NCBI GenBank assembly: GCA_934045905.1
Contig: OW203762.1
Location: 3,534,001-3,598,000, forward strand
Direction: 5' to 3'
Length of the DNA: 64,000 nucleotides
Source: Leuctra nigra
Lineage: Eukaryota > Arthropoda > Insecta > Plecoptera > Leuctridae
Both the position numbers and the translations under genes were made by a program. Positions 45,150-56,272 of this stretch are shown here, in pieces. Positions within the stretch are counted from its first letter, which is position 1. Each line of letters begins with the position of its first letter. Below the pieces are notes generated by a model. It was given only the letters and a program-made list of their open reading frames with translations. It was not told the origin of the DNA and did not search any database.

Positions 45150-45169
45150 CTACATACGGATACAGTTTC

Positions 45170-47060
45170 AGCATTTTTATTAGCGACAGTGTTCCGAACA
45201 TCGAACGAATCAACTTCCGGTTGGTCCTCCACTTGCACTGAAGAATCTGGTGTATCAGCGAGAGTGTTTCGAACATCGAACGAATCAACTTCCGGTTGGT
45301 CCTCCACTTGCACTGAAGAATCTGATATATCAGCGACAGTGTTTCGAACATCGAGCGAATCAACTTCCGGTTGGTCCTCCACTTGCACTGAAGAATCTGA
45401 TGTATCAGCGACAGTGTTTCGAACATCGAACGAATCAACTTCCGGTTGGTCCTCCACTTGCACTGAAGAATCTGATATATCAGCGACAGTGTTTCGAACA
45501 TCGAACGAATCAACTTCCGGTTGGTCCTCCACTTGCACTGAAGAATCTGATGTATCAGCGACAGTGTTTCGAACATCGAACGAATCAACTTCCGGTTGGT
45601 CCTCCACTTGCACTGAAGAATCTGATGTATCAGTGACAGTGTTTCGAACATCGAACGAATCAACTTCCGGTTGGTCCTCCACTTGCACTGAAGAATCTGA
45701 TGTATCAGCGACAGTGTTTCGAACATCGAGCGAATCAACTTCCGGTTGGTCCTCCACTTGCACTGAAGAATCTGATGTATCAGCGACAGTGTTCCGAACA
45801 TCGAGCGAATCAACTTCCGGTTGGTCCTCCACTTGCACTTAAGAATCTGATGTATCAGCGACAGTGTTTCGAACATCGAACGAATCAACTTCCGGTTGGT
45901 CCTCCACTTGCACTGAAGAATCTGATGTATCAGCGACAGTGTTTCGAACATCGAGCGAATCAACTTCCGGTTGGTCCTCCACTTGCACTGAAGAATCTGA
46001 TGTATCAGCGACAGTGTTCCGAACATCGAGCGAATCAACTTCCGGTTGGTCCTCCACTTGCACTGAAGAATCTGATGTATCAGCGACAGTGTTTCGAACA
46101 TCGAGCGAATCAACTTCCGGTTGGTCCTCCACTTGCACTGAAGAATCTGATGTATCAGCGACAGTGTTTCGAACATCGAGCGAATCAACTTCCGGTTGGT
46201 CCTCCACTTGCACTGAAGAATCTGATGTATCAGCGACAGTGTTTCGAACATCGAACGAATCAACTTCCGGTTGGTCCTCCACTTGCACTGAAGAATCTGA
46301 TATATCAGCGACAGTGTTTCGAACATCGAACGAATCAACTTCCGGTTGGTCCTCCACTTGCACTGAAGAATCTGATGTATCAGCGACAGTGTTTCGAACA
46401 TCGAACGAATCAACTTCCGGTTGGTCCTCCACTTGCACTGAAGAATCTGATGTATCAGCGACAGTGTTTCGAACATCGAACGAATCAACTTCCGGTTGGT
46501 CCTCCACTTGCACTGAAGAATCTGATGTATCAGCGACAGTGTTTCGAACATCGAACGAATCAACTTCCGGTTGGTCCTCCACTTGCACTGAAGAATCTGA
46601 TGTATCAGCGACAGTGTTTCGAACATCGAGCGAATCAACTTCCGGTTGGTCCTCCACTTGCACTGAAGAATCTGGTGTATCAGCGACAGTGTTTCGAACA
46701 TTGAACGAATCAACTTCCGGTTGGTCCTCCACTTGCACTGAAGAATCTGATGTATCAGCGACAGTGTTTCGAACATCGAACGAATCAACTTCCGGTTGGT
46801 CCTCCACTTGCGCTGAAGAATCTGATGTATCAGCGACAGTGTTTCGAACATCGAACGAATCAACTTCCGGTTGGTCCTCCACTTGCACTGAAGAATCTGG
46901 TGTATCAGCGACAGTGTTTCGAACATCGAACGAATCAACTTCCGGTTGGTCCTCCACTTGCGCTGAAGAATCTGATATATTAGCGACAGTGTTTCGAACA
47001 TCGAACGAATCAACTTCCGGTTGGTCCTCCACTTGCACTGAAGAATCTGATGTATCAGCT
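45170..47060 (-). repeat. 75-bp minisatellite, about 25 units, open in several frames
   Basis: Units of exactly 75 bp (25 codons) differ by single substitutions only. On the minus strand one frame reads VQVEDQPEVDSFDVRNTVAD-type repeats and is broken by one stop at 45839-45841; another reads HQILQCKWRTNRKLIRSMF and is open for 643 codons. Two plus-strand frames are also long (TVFRTSNESTSGWSSTCTEE and YQRQCFEHRTNQLPVGPPLA). Because the period is a multiple of three, one stop-free unit yields long frames by itself. The acidic minus-strand frame looks most like protein, but none of the frames joins the hAT exon without splicing. Confidence 0.8.
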
Positions 47061-47084
47061 GATGCATTACGTAACTAGGAGGAG

Positions 47085-47371
47085 AAAAAGGTGTCTATTG
47101 TAATGTAAAGGCCCATGCACAATTGACATAACCCGCAGCCGCAACCCGTAAGCGCAACTGCGTGAAAAGTTGAAACAATGCATACCAATGCACCCGCGCA
47201 CCCGCACCCGCAGCCGTAGCCCGTAGCCCGTAGCCCGCAAGACTTGACCAAGATTCAACAATTTTATGTAAGCTACGTCAGGCCACGCCCACATTCTGAC
47301 GGGCAGGCCATCAGAATGAGATAATAAAACCGGAAACGGAAATAGACAAATATCACACGTTAAAATTCTTT
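47085..47371. other. GC-rich repeat-like spacer
   Basis: Contains cccgcagccgcaacccg- and gtagcccgtagcccgtag-type repeats, probably part of a dispersed element. The 108-codon minus frame here is repeat-derived and not supported as a gene. Confidence 0.35.
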
Positions 47372-47575
47372 TGAGTACGGGTTTATAAGGCATTATAAAC
47401 TATACACTTGCATAGTAGTTCAATACTCTTTATTGTTTATATAATACTTATTAATATACATTGACAATAAATGGCCCTGGCTGAATGGTAGCCATGTTGG
47501 ATGATCTTGTAGTTCCACTACTCGACACTAGAGCCACTAGTTCGATAATCGATACTGTGACATGATACTGTGACA
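47372..47575 (-). repeat. LTR (3' LTR of the gypsy element)
   Basis: Pairs with 51829-52019; contains tttattgtttatataatac and agtagttcaatactc-like promoter and poly-A region. The differences between the LTRs are few (about five substitutions plus one 13-bp duplication). Confidence 0.85.
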
Positions 47576-47687
47576 TGTCCCCCAAATTATTAATATTTAA
47601 AGAGGATTAATAATTTTCATATTATGCTTTGATTATTTATCTTGATGAGATTATGCTTTGATTATTAGTACTGATACATATTTGATT

Positions 47688-50600
47688 TTACTTAAATCTA
47701 ATGGGCATTTTGATAAGCCTTCCAGTACGAGTTCTCTTCTCCATCGGTCCAGTTTCTGGAACGACTATGTTGTCCGGATACGAAACAAGGTTCGGATCAG
47801 GACTGGAGTCGACTCGGGCATCTTCTTCGTAACTGATCGGGGAGTACCTGGCTCGCAGCGAGGAGCTTCCGGAGTGGGACTCGGAGTTGGAGCTGGTGGC
47901 AGGCTGCACGGCGATACCATAGGCGGTTCACTCATGGCCGGTCGCAGGTGGAGCCTGTTTCTCCTCAGCACAGAACCTTCAGACTCAACGTGGTATGATC
48001 GAGGAGTTTGGTCTGCTTGCACGATTTTACCAGGCATCCAGACTCTCTTGGCTTTCTGAAGAAGGACTGATTGTCCTGCAGAGAGGGGTACCAAAGGTTT
48101 CGCCTTGGAGTCGTAGTACTGTTTATCCCTTCTTTGATGTTTTTTAAGAATTTTCAATGTCTGTGATGTATCATACAGTGGATTTAACTGCTGAGTTGTT
48201 GTTGGCAGTAGAGTGCGTAAACTTCAACCCACATTAACAGTTGAGCAGGTGAAGCAAGTTGAGACTTAGGCGTATTATTGTATGCTAGTATAGCCAATGA
48301 AGGGTCTTGTCCTGACTTTCCTGCTTTAAGGAGCAATCCCTTAGCTGTACCAATCATTCTTTCAGCCATCCCATTGCTTTGAGGATAGTAGGGACTAGAC
48401 GTGATGTGTTGAATGTCCCACTGCTTGAAGTACTGTTTTAGTAATGATGAGTCGAAAGGTGGTCCATTGTCTGAGATCAGTTTCCGGGGAATTCCATGTG
48501 TAGTGAAAATCAGTTTCAGTTCGGCGATGACAGCAGTAGCTGATGTAGTCTTCATTTCACGGATTTCTATGAACTTGGAGTGATAATCGGTGACTAACAT
48601 GTAATTCTTGGAATCTGCCTTACAGAAGTCTACTCCCACCTTCTCCCAAGGGTTGACTGGTATTTCAGTAGAGAGAAGTGGTTCTCGGGTGTTCGATCTT
48701 GAGTACTGCTGGCATGTAGTACATGACTGTACCATCTGCTTGATCTGTGATGTCATGCCTGGCCAGTAAACAGCTTGCTTAGCTTTGGCTTGGCATGCAT
48801 TAACACCTTGATGCGCTTGATGGATCAAATTGAGAGTTTCCCTTTGTCGTTTCTTCGGTATTACTAACCGGACACCTCTGAAGATCAGACCGTCACCTTC
48901 ATGAAGTTCGTTCCTGCAATGCCAGTAAGCATTAACAATGGATTGTGTTGGCTTCTTTGTAGGCCATCCTTCACGGATGAATTTCCTGATGAGAGTCAAT
49001 TCTTCATCTTCTCGTGTATCCTTGATGTATTCTTCTTTCCTTTCATCCGAGATGCTGACAAGTGAATGAACTGCTGAAGCTTCTCCATGTAGGTAGTCAG
49101 TGTTGACAGCTGCTGATGGGTTGGGATCTCTTGAGAGAGTATCTGCTGCAAACAGTAGTTTTCCAGGTATGTGTTTCAAGGTTGGCTCATACCGCATGAA
49201 GCGCAGAAGAAGTCGCTGAATTCTCGGGGAGAGCTTTTCTAGGGGCTTCTTCACTATGCCTAGTAACGGTAAGTGGTCTGTGTGTACCTCAAAACTACAA
49301 GCGTATAAATACATGTGGAAATGTTCACAGCCCCATACTATGGCTAATAGTTCTTTTTCTATCTGTGCATATTTCTTCTGGGCATCATTAAGTGAAACAG
49401 AAGCGAAGGCGATGGGATGGTTATCTTGAAGAAGTACAGCACCTAGTCCATACTGACTAGCGTCGACAGATAGTGTAGTCGGTTTCTTCGGATCGAAGAA
49501 AGAAAGCGTTGGTGCTGTGCTGATCAATTTCTTCAGGTTTTCAAAACTACGCTGAGCTTCTATTTCCCATCTCCAAACAACATCTTTAATGAGTAGTTGC
49601 CGCAAGTGGTATGTTTCATTGGAAAGATTTGGGATGAATTTACCCAAAAAGTTGACCATGCCGAGAAAGCGTTGAAGTTCAACCTTATTTTCGGGTGCTT
49701 TCATGGCAGTGATAGCATCTACTTTGGCTTGATGAATATCTAATCCATTAGGAGTGATGTTATGGCCTAAGTACCTGATAGTTGGTGTGGCGAGTTGCAG
49801 TTTCTCGTAGCTGAAACGGAAGTGTCGCTGACGAGCTCTCTCCAATACGGCTGCTAGACGTTGGTTATGCTCAGCCATATCTTTACCAAAAACTAGGATG
49901 TCGTCCATGTAGCCTCGCGCCCCCTCAATTCCCTCGAGGAGTGAGTATCTCGCGCTGTAGGACTTCAGGAGCACTTTTTAGTCCATAGGGAAGTCTAAGA
50001 AATCTATACCTCCCATAAGGAGTAGCCATGGTGCAAAGCTTCGAGCTTTCCTCAGTGAGTTGTATTTGCCAAAATGAAGTTGAAGCATCGAGTACTGTAA
50101 ATACTTTGGCGTCTGTAATCTCAGAAAATATTGATTCAGAGGTCGGAATTGGGTGGTGTTCCCTCTAGATGTACTTGTTTAATTGTCTCGGGTCGAGACA
50201 TAACCTCAATTTCCCATTCGGTTTGCTCGCAAGAACAATGGGATGGACCCAATCTGTTGGTCCTGTTTCTTTAACTATTATTCCATCCTTTTCCTTTTCC
50301 ATGCGTTTTAATTCTAGTTTAACTTTACCTCTGATTGAGATTGGGATCTTTCTTGCGTTGCTTATCTGTGGAACAGATAAGCTTTATCTGCTTTGGTCTG
50401 CTTATCTGCTTATATGCTTATATGCTTATCTGCTTTAGTGATTGAGCTTTATGGTGTGTTTATCCGGCAGCTGTCCGACCCCGTGGAATACATCTGCGTA
50501 CTTCCGAATGATCTGTCTCGGAGACTCGGCGTTACTTTTCGTCTCGCACAGTCTTGCGATCAGTTGCAGGTCTTCGCAGGCTTCGATTCCAAGTATCGGT

Positions 50601-50767
50601 GTGTAGCCTTTACCTCCTGTCACATAAAACTTGAAACATTTTATAAGTTTATTAGTCTCACATGTCAGATTGCATTTTCCTTGAACGTCTACCCAGTCAC
50701 CTGTATAAGCTGTTATTTTAACATTAGTGTGCTTTAAACGTGGTTTGACAGGCAGTTGTTCGTACAC
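47688..50767 (-). pseudogene. gypsy pol (protease end, RT, RNase H, integrase), disrupted
   Basis: 50435-50767 covers the protease to RT linker (GYTPILGIEACEDL). The RT N terminus at 49975-50435 is broken by shifts and by a gcttatctgcttatatgctt-type repeat near 50400. 48184-49974 is a 596-codon block with RT GYMDDILVFG, RT/RNase H (LSVDASQYGLGAVLLQ, AQKKYAQIEKELLAIVWGCE), the zinc-binding HHCC part (LIHQAHQGVNACQAKAKQ ... CTTCQQ) and the integrase core (VDFCKAD, LISDNGPPFDS, SNGMAERMIG). A one-base shift near 48235 moves the C terminus to 47765-48157. Not functional, described as found. Confidence 0.8.
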
Positions 50768-51804
50768 TTCCTTGTGATGATGTTGACCTGAGAGCCTGTG
50801 TCTAGTTTAAAAAGAGTTTTGTACCCATTTACTGACACTGTTTTATTCCACACTTTCTTTCCTTTACTCACTGTGCTGTTGACTTCTAAGCTTGACATAT
50901 CAAAGCTGGCCTCAGAAGATGAATCCGCGGAAGTATTCTCTTCGGTTTCTTCCATGATGTAAACTTTTCTTGATTTTTTCTTTGGTTTAACTGCAGATTT
51001 CTTCTCGCTCTAAGGTTTCGCTTGACACACGCTATCGAAGTGGTTTGGAATTCCGCACTTTCTACAGGTTTTCCCAAACGATGGACAGTTCTTTGGACCG
51101 TGTTAACCTCCACAACGATAACAGTTCTTTGCTTCTGTAGTTTTCTTGTGTTTATTCACAAAGTGAACTGTTTCTGCACCCTCTCTGCCCATCTCACTGG
51201 ATTGTCGCAGGGATTCCTCGTTGGCTCTACAAAGATTTATTGCTTTGGCTAGAGTCATTGTGTGGTCCTTTAGAAGCCTTCCTCTCATGTTGCTATCTTT
51301 TATTCCTCCTATCAACCTGTCTCTTAGCAGGGAATCTTGAAGGTCACCAAACTCGCAATCTTTTGCTCTCTGTTTGAGCGTCATTACGTATTGATCTATT
51401 GTCTGGTTGTCTCCCTGTTGTTCCGAAAAAAACAACTATCTGGTGTACGTCGTGTTTTTGTAGGGTACGTAGTACTTTGTGATACCTTCCAGAATGATTT
51501 TCGGCGTGACCTCGATGCCTGGTGCGAATTCTAGCGTGTTGTATACGGCTAGGCCTTCATCTCCCAAAGCATGCAAAAGGTCGGCTTTTTGCTTTTTCAG
51601 TGGCTTGTTTTCTAGCTCAGCCACGTCGAAATATATTTCGTATTTCCGCACCCAGCGAGACCAGTTCTCTGCCGGAGCCTCTCCAGGTCTAAACGCTGCA
51701 GGAGCCTTGTAGGTAGCCGCCATTTTATATGTATAGGAACCTACTTGCTTGCGTACCGCGTGCGCGTTTCTTTTCTTCACCTTTTCTTGGGCGTATTTCT
51801 TCAC
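50734..51804 (-). pseudogene. gypsy gag and protease, disrupted
   Basis: Gag starts MAATYKAPAAFRPGEAPA (after an upstream Met at 51804), with WVRKYEIYFDVAELENKP typical of K02A2.6-type gag. A stop at about 51436 and a TAA inside the zinc knuckle region (after NCYRCGG) split it into three frames. A second knuckle (CRKCGIPNHFDSVC) follows. The protease active-site motif FKLDTGSQVNII is read at 50734-50955. Confidence 0.7.
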
Positions 51805-51828
51805 ACCTTTACTTCTAACACCATCTTT

Positions 51829-52019
51829 TGAGTACGGGTTTATAAGGCATTATAAACTAAACACTTGTATAGTAGTTCAATACTCTTTATTGTTTATATA
51901 ATACTTATTAATATACATTAACAATAAATGGCTCTGGCTGAATGGTAGCCATGTTGGATGATCTTGTAGTTCCACTACTCGACACTAGAGCCACTAGTTC
52001 GATAATCGATACTGTGACA
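51829..52019 (-). repeat. LTR (5' LTR of the gypsy element)
   Basis: 191 bp, starts tgagtacggg and ends ctgtgaca on the plus strand. It abuts the endonuclease-coding part of the I-group LINE. Confidence 0.85.
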
Positions 52020-52022
52020 CGT

Positions 52023-52406
52023 TCATGATCACCGGCGACTTCAACGCTCACAATGTACTCTGGGGCAGCGACCACGTTGACTCCAGAGGGCGCCTGGTTG
52101 AGAATATCGTTACCGACCTCAACCTGGTGATCATGAATACGGGGGAGGCAACACATTTCAGTTCTGCATACGGCTCGTTCTCGGCAATCGACTTGACAGT
52201 TTGTAGCCCAGCTGTCGCACTGACGTACGAGTGGAATGTCCATCCGGATCTCTGCGGAAGTGATCACTTCCCTGTACTCATCAGTTCAAACGAAGCTCCT
52301 CGACCTCAACCCATGCAAAGAAAATGGATTATGGCAAAGGCTGATTGGGCGCACTTCCGCGAAATAGCAGTTTCAAAGGGAACTTCCAATGACATCCAAG
52401 AACAAG
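52023..52406 (+). pseudogene. LINE endonuclease, C-terminal part
   Basis: Reads MITGDFNAHNVLWGSD, YGSFSAIDLTVCSPA and LCGSDHFPVLIS: the catalytic Asp/Asn of GDFNAH, a SAIDL segment and the catalytic SDH of AP-endonuclease-type LINEs. The N-terminal part is absent. The frame runs into the inserted element at 52421; its later residues (ITPTDGCHLSAVV...) are not LINE sequence. Confidence 0.75.
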
Positions 52407-52420
52407 TCACAGCCATTACC

Positions 52421-52873
52421 CCCACCGATGGCTGCCACCTTAGCGCGGTGGTGGGGTTTGCGTTGGCCAATGATCCATTGCAGCTACGCCGGCGAGCATA
52501 TGCTCATGTGTAAGGGTTACCCATGCCGGACAGGTCAGTGGTGAGGTCCAGACAAAGAGCAGCCAGGGTCGGCCTAACCATGTCCTCCTTTGAATTTGCG
52601 ATCCCCTCCCCTCCCCTCGGGCCGGCCTTCCCCCTCGAGATGGTGATCCCCCTGAAATCGGGTTCCGCCGGCCCGAATCCTCACACCCCCCCAGTCCGTC
52701 CCCATTCCGGCCTGGCCTCCCCACCAGTGTTGGACTCCCTCGGATCGGGCCCGTTAGGTCGACCCCTCCCCATGTCCACCACTTATATCAACAAAGTTAA
52801 ATGCAAAAATGCAAAAATTAATGTGCGCATTATAACCTCGTCGTTGACGCGCCGTTAAACCACAATAATCTAA
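52421..52873 (+). mobile_element. Short LINE-derived retroelement, copy 2
   Basis: 453 bp flanked by the 14-bp duplication tcacagccattacc (52407-52420, 52874-52887); removing it restores continuous LINE sequence. Head cccaccgatggctgccacct, a small frame MPDRSVVRSRQRAARVGL, and tail cgttgacgcgccgttaaacc. The tail resembles the 3' end of the very LINE it sits in (taacctcgctgttgagcgcc at about 61758). Confidence 0.75.
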
Positions 52874-52887
52874 TCACAGCCATTACC

Positions 52888-54424
52888 AACACCATAACCA
52901 GCGCGGCTGAAGAGTCCATCCCTCGCACATCTGGGAATCCCCGGCGCGTGCCTATTCCCTGAATGTCGGGAGGCGATTCGCAAACGCAACAGGGCGCTGG
53001 CGATATTCAGAAGTGGTTCCCCACTCAAACCAACCTTGCAGCTCTAAGACAACTCCGAGCCAAGGCCCGATATATCATTAAACAATCAAAGAAGAACTCC
53101 TGGAACAACTACATATCCTCAATAAACTGCCACACTCCATCCTCTGCTGTGTGGAACAAGCTCAGCAAGATTACAGGTAAATTCGCTAATGCCGGTATAT
53201 CGGGTCTCATGGCAGGTGGGAACCTTCTTACCTCCCATGAAGATGTCGCCAACGCCCTGGCTACACATTTCGCTGAGGTGTCCAGCTCCAGGCACTACTC
53301 TCCGACATTCCTCCAAGTAAAGACCAGGGAAGAAGCAAAGGGCATATCTTTCAAGGGCCCCAATACTGAAGATTACAACCAGCCCTTCAGCTATTGGGAG
53401 CTGGAATCAGCCATTAAAGAGTCGCGAGATAGCGCCCCGGGAGTCGGGACCGGATCGTATCCATAACAAGATTTTAAAAAACCTTCCGCCTAAAACGTTA
53501 AATCACATTCTTATGGTATTAAATGACATCTGGACTAACGACGCCTTCCCAGACACATGGCGCGAGGCGACGCTCATTGCCATCCTGAAGCCAGGTAAAA
53601 ACCGACTCCAACCATCCATCTATCGGCCAATATCTCTAACAGTGTAAGGTTTTGGAACGAATGGTGAACCTTCGGCTCGTATGGATCCTCGAGCGACGGA
53701 ACCTTATAGCTTCAAACCAATGTGGTTTTCTTAGGAACCGATCGATCCTCGACCACCTCGTCAATCTTAAGGCAGCTATCCAGGACGCTTTCCTATCTAG
53801 ACAACAACTCCTCGCAGTTTTCTTCGACCTAGAGAAGGCATACGACACCACATGGAGACACGGGATATTAAGAACGCTGCACGAGTGGGGATTCAGAGGT
53901 CAACTGCCCTCTTTTATTGCGAACTTCCTTAGTAACAGGAAGTTCCGGGTACGAGTGGCAGGTACCACCTCATCCCTACAAGTACTGGAGAACGGAGTCC
54001 CACAAGGCTCCGTCTTAAGTTGCTCCTTATTCTTGATAGCCATAAACGGTATAGAGTCGTGTATCAACTGGCCGGTCCACCACTCGCTTTTCGTTGATGA
54101 CCTGGCGATATTTGTAAAGTCAGCAAAACTAAGCTCCGCCGAACGCCAGATCCAGTTGACTGCCGGTTGTCAACCGGCTCACGCGCTGGGCGGATGACAA
54201 CGGTTTCATGTTCTCCGTCAGCAAGACGAACTGTATTAATTTTCATCGTCTGAGAGGCCTGCATCCTGAGCCCACCCTGACAATGTCCGGAACAGCAATT
54301 CCCCATGTAGATACAGTTAGGTTTCTGGGCTTGAACTTCGACAGTAAGATATCCTGGAAACCTCATCTACAACAGCTGAAGATCAAATGCAACAAGACAA
54401 TGGATATCCTGAGGGTGCTGAGTG
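52888..54424 (+). pseudogene. LINE reverse transcriptase, frameshifted
   Basis: RT motifs occur in order: ELESAIKESRDSAPG, then after a shift FPDTWREATLIAILKPGK and YRPISLT, then NQCGFLRNRSILDHLVNL, VFFDLEKAYDTTWR, GVPQGSVLSCSLFLIAIN and LFVDDLAIFV (catalytic FVDD). Shifts lie near 53450, 53645 and 54175. The frame stops at the insertion point (SGT, 54429) and resumes at 60131 with SWGADRTVMLRLYRALI. Confidence 0.75.
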
Positions 54425-54653
54425 GTACAGTGGCCTCCCAGACTTCCTTCTAGCGCCTCAGGGCACATCCCCTTGCTTGCGCCTGCAGGTTCGACAACTT
54501 TACACGCAGCGCAGTGTTTATGTTGCCTATGGACTAGATACAGTCCGAGCTTGTTTCCAGCAACAACAGATCGATAATGATGTAAACAAATCAATCCGAA
54601 ACGCACGAGACTGGCAGGACGTAAATAATACTTTCCAAACATTATTATGATGC

Positions 54654-54944
54654 AGTCTTCGTGCTGCCACGTTCCCGGGAGGTCGTGGTTAGCGTGGAGA
54701 TTCATCGCCATTGAACCACAATGTGCTCAGACAGCTAGTTATTATTACTTACCGAAATCTATTAGCATCGGCTAAAATATTAGTCTTTTAGTGCAACTCT
54801 AATTTTAACTAATCTATCACATGTATTATCTACCATCTAATTCTTATTGAATGGTCGTATTGAGTGAAATTCAAGATCAAATTGAAATCGAAACTGGCCG
54901 AAATACTTTTATTAAGTGGGGCCATCCAAACGAAACAAACAAAC
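54654..54944 (+). mobile_element. SINE-like element with (AAAC)n tail
   Basis: 291 bp flanked by a 17-bp duplication aaacattattatgatgc (54637-54653 and 54945-54961). Head agtcttcgtgctgccacg and gtcgtggttagcgtggag, tail cgaaacaaacaaac. Non-coding; I see no clean tRNA boxes. Confidence 0.7.
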
Positions 54945-56272
54945 AAACATTATTATGATGCGGTCGGAGAAAAGGGACCTTACGGTAAAATGGGTAGTTC
55001 CTAGTTATCTCTAACCAAAGACTTGCGTAAAAAACTTTTTTATTTTAAAAATAATAAAACTTTGAATGGTTTACAAAACTAATTTTATTAAAAATCTTCA
55101 GTTTTCCACCACTATTCAGTGATCTTCTTTAGGAATAGATTGAAATAAATAATAAAAACACATCGAAATTCACAAATTCAAATAAGACAACTTTGTAATT
55201 TGCGTCGGGCCTGCAAAAATGCCAAAGATTATTTCACAAAGATGAAAAAAGAAATATACCCATAAAAATTATACAGAAACTCGTAGATCCATCGGTGTGA
55301 AATTAAACTTCTTTTCATGATCTCCTCTTCACTCTCTCCCATCACCTTCGTATCTGATCTGGAATTGCTTCCATCCATATTATCCCTTCTTACCTCTATG
55401 ATAGAACGGACAAAGTGGAATGGGAATATCCCAGTCCTCCAGGAGCGTAAGTCCAGTGCTTGACCCCAGAGCCAACTTGCTCCTAATTAAATTGTATTAA
55501 ATCAATAAGTTGCCTTTCAATTGCTTCATGCTTGAAATTGGAAATGTCAAAAAAACTGCATACCTAATAATGAAAGGACTTGTTTTTCAGTTTACTGCTA
55601 GATAAAACTATGATAAACTGTCCTGGGATGCCATTTCCTGCAAAATTTCGTTAATTAAGAGCGACTTTTAGACATTAGGAGTACTGGGACTTACGCCCTT
55701 TCTTGCTAAATGTGTGTCTACATGCTAAGAGACGATTTTTTTTTAAAATAAAGTCAATTCCACTATTTTTGGACTAACTCTCTTTCTTGAATAAGTGATT
55801 CTGTGATGTAACTTAAACATTAATTGCTAATCAACTCATTTAAATTTACCAGATCATGAAAAAACCGTTCCTCAGGTTGAGTTTTGTAATACTCTGCTAA
55901 AACCAATAATTAAGGTAACACAGTCATTCTACGAACTCAGAGAAACTAAAAAATATTAAAATGCTTGCTATTTATTTGAGGAAATGTAACAATATACTTT
56001 CTATTGTGTCCCTTTTATGTTATTTATCTCGAAGTAATGAGTAGACGCTTAATCAGTTTAATAATTCATATATTTCGATATTTCACGTGCACAATTAATC
56101 TTTTCACACATTAGAAAAACAATATAATTTTGCCATTAATTTTACGAATTAGATTTTATCAACCCTTTATTTTCGCTTAAAACTAAAATATTTATTATAT
56201 TTTGAAACACATATAATTAGGAAAACATAAATTATATTTTTGCAATACAAAAATCAATATATATTCCTTTAA

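Larger units (their letters stand above)
47372..52019 (-). mobile_element. Ty3/gypsy LTR retrotransposon, decayed
   Basis: LTRs of about 191-204 bp (47372-47575 and 51829-52019) are nearly identical; the left one has an extra 13 bp (gatactgtgacat doubled). In minus orientation the LTR starts TGTCACAGTATCG and ends CGTACTCA. Just inside the 5' LTR lies a primer-binding-site-like TGGTGTTAGAAGTA (from 51823 down), and before the 3' LTR a polypurine TTTGGGGGACA (47576-47588). Order gag, protease, RT, RNase H, integrase fits Ty3/gypsy. Several stops and frameshifts make it non-autonomous. The 5-bp flanks do not match (tcttt, cgttc), so rearrangement or recombination is likely. No env frame is seen. 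Confidence 0.85.

Noticed and set aside
45170..47060. CRISPR-like array
   Set aside because: Units are head-to-tail without unique spacers, and the window is eukaryotic.
45024..47078. Four long overlapping frames on both strands (up to 643 codons) as separate genes
   Set aside because: They all follow from one stop-poor 75-bp unit repeated in phase. At most one can be coding, and none has a demonstrable start or exon join.
47688..52019. Envelope-bearing gypsy (errantivirus-type) element
   Set aside because: The frames after integrase are only the pol C terminus; no env-like frame lies before the 3' LTR.
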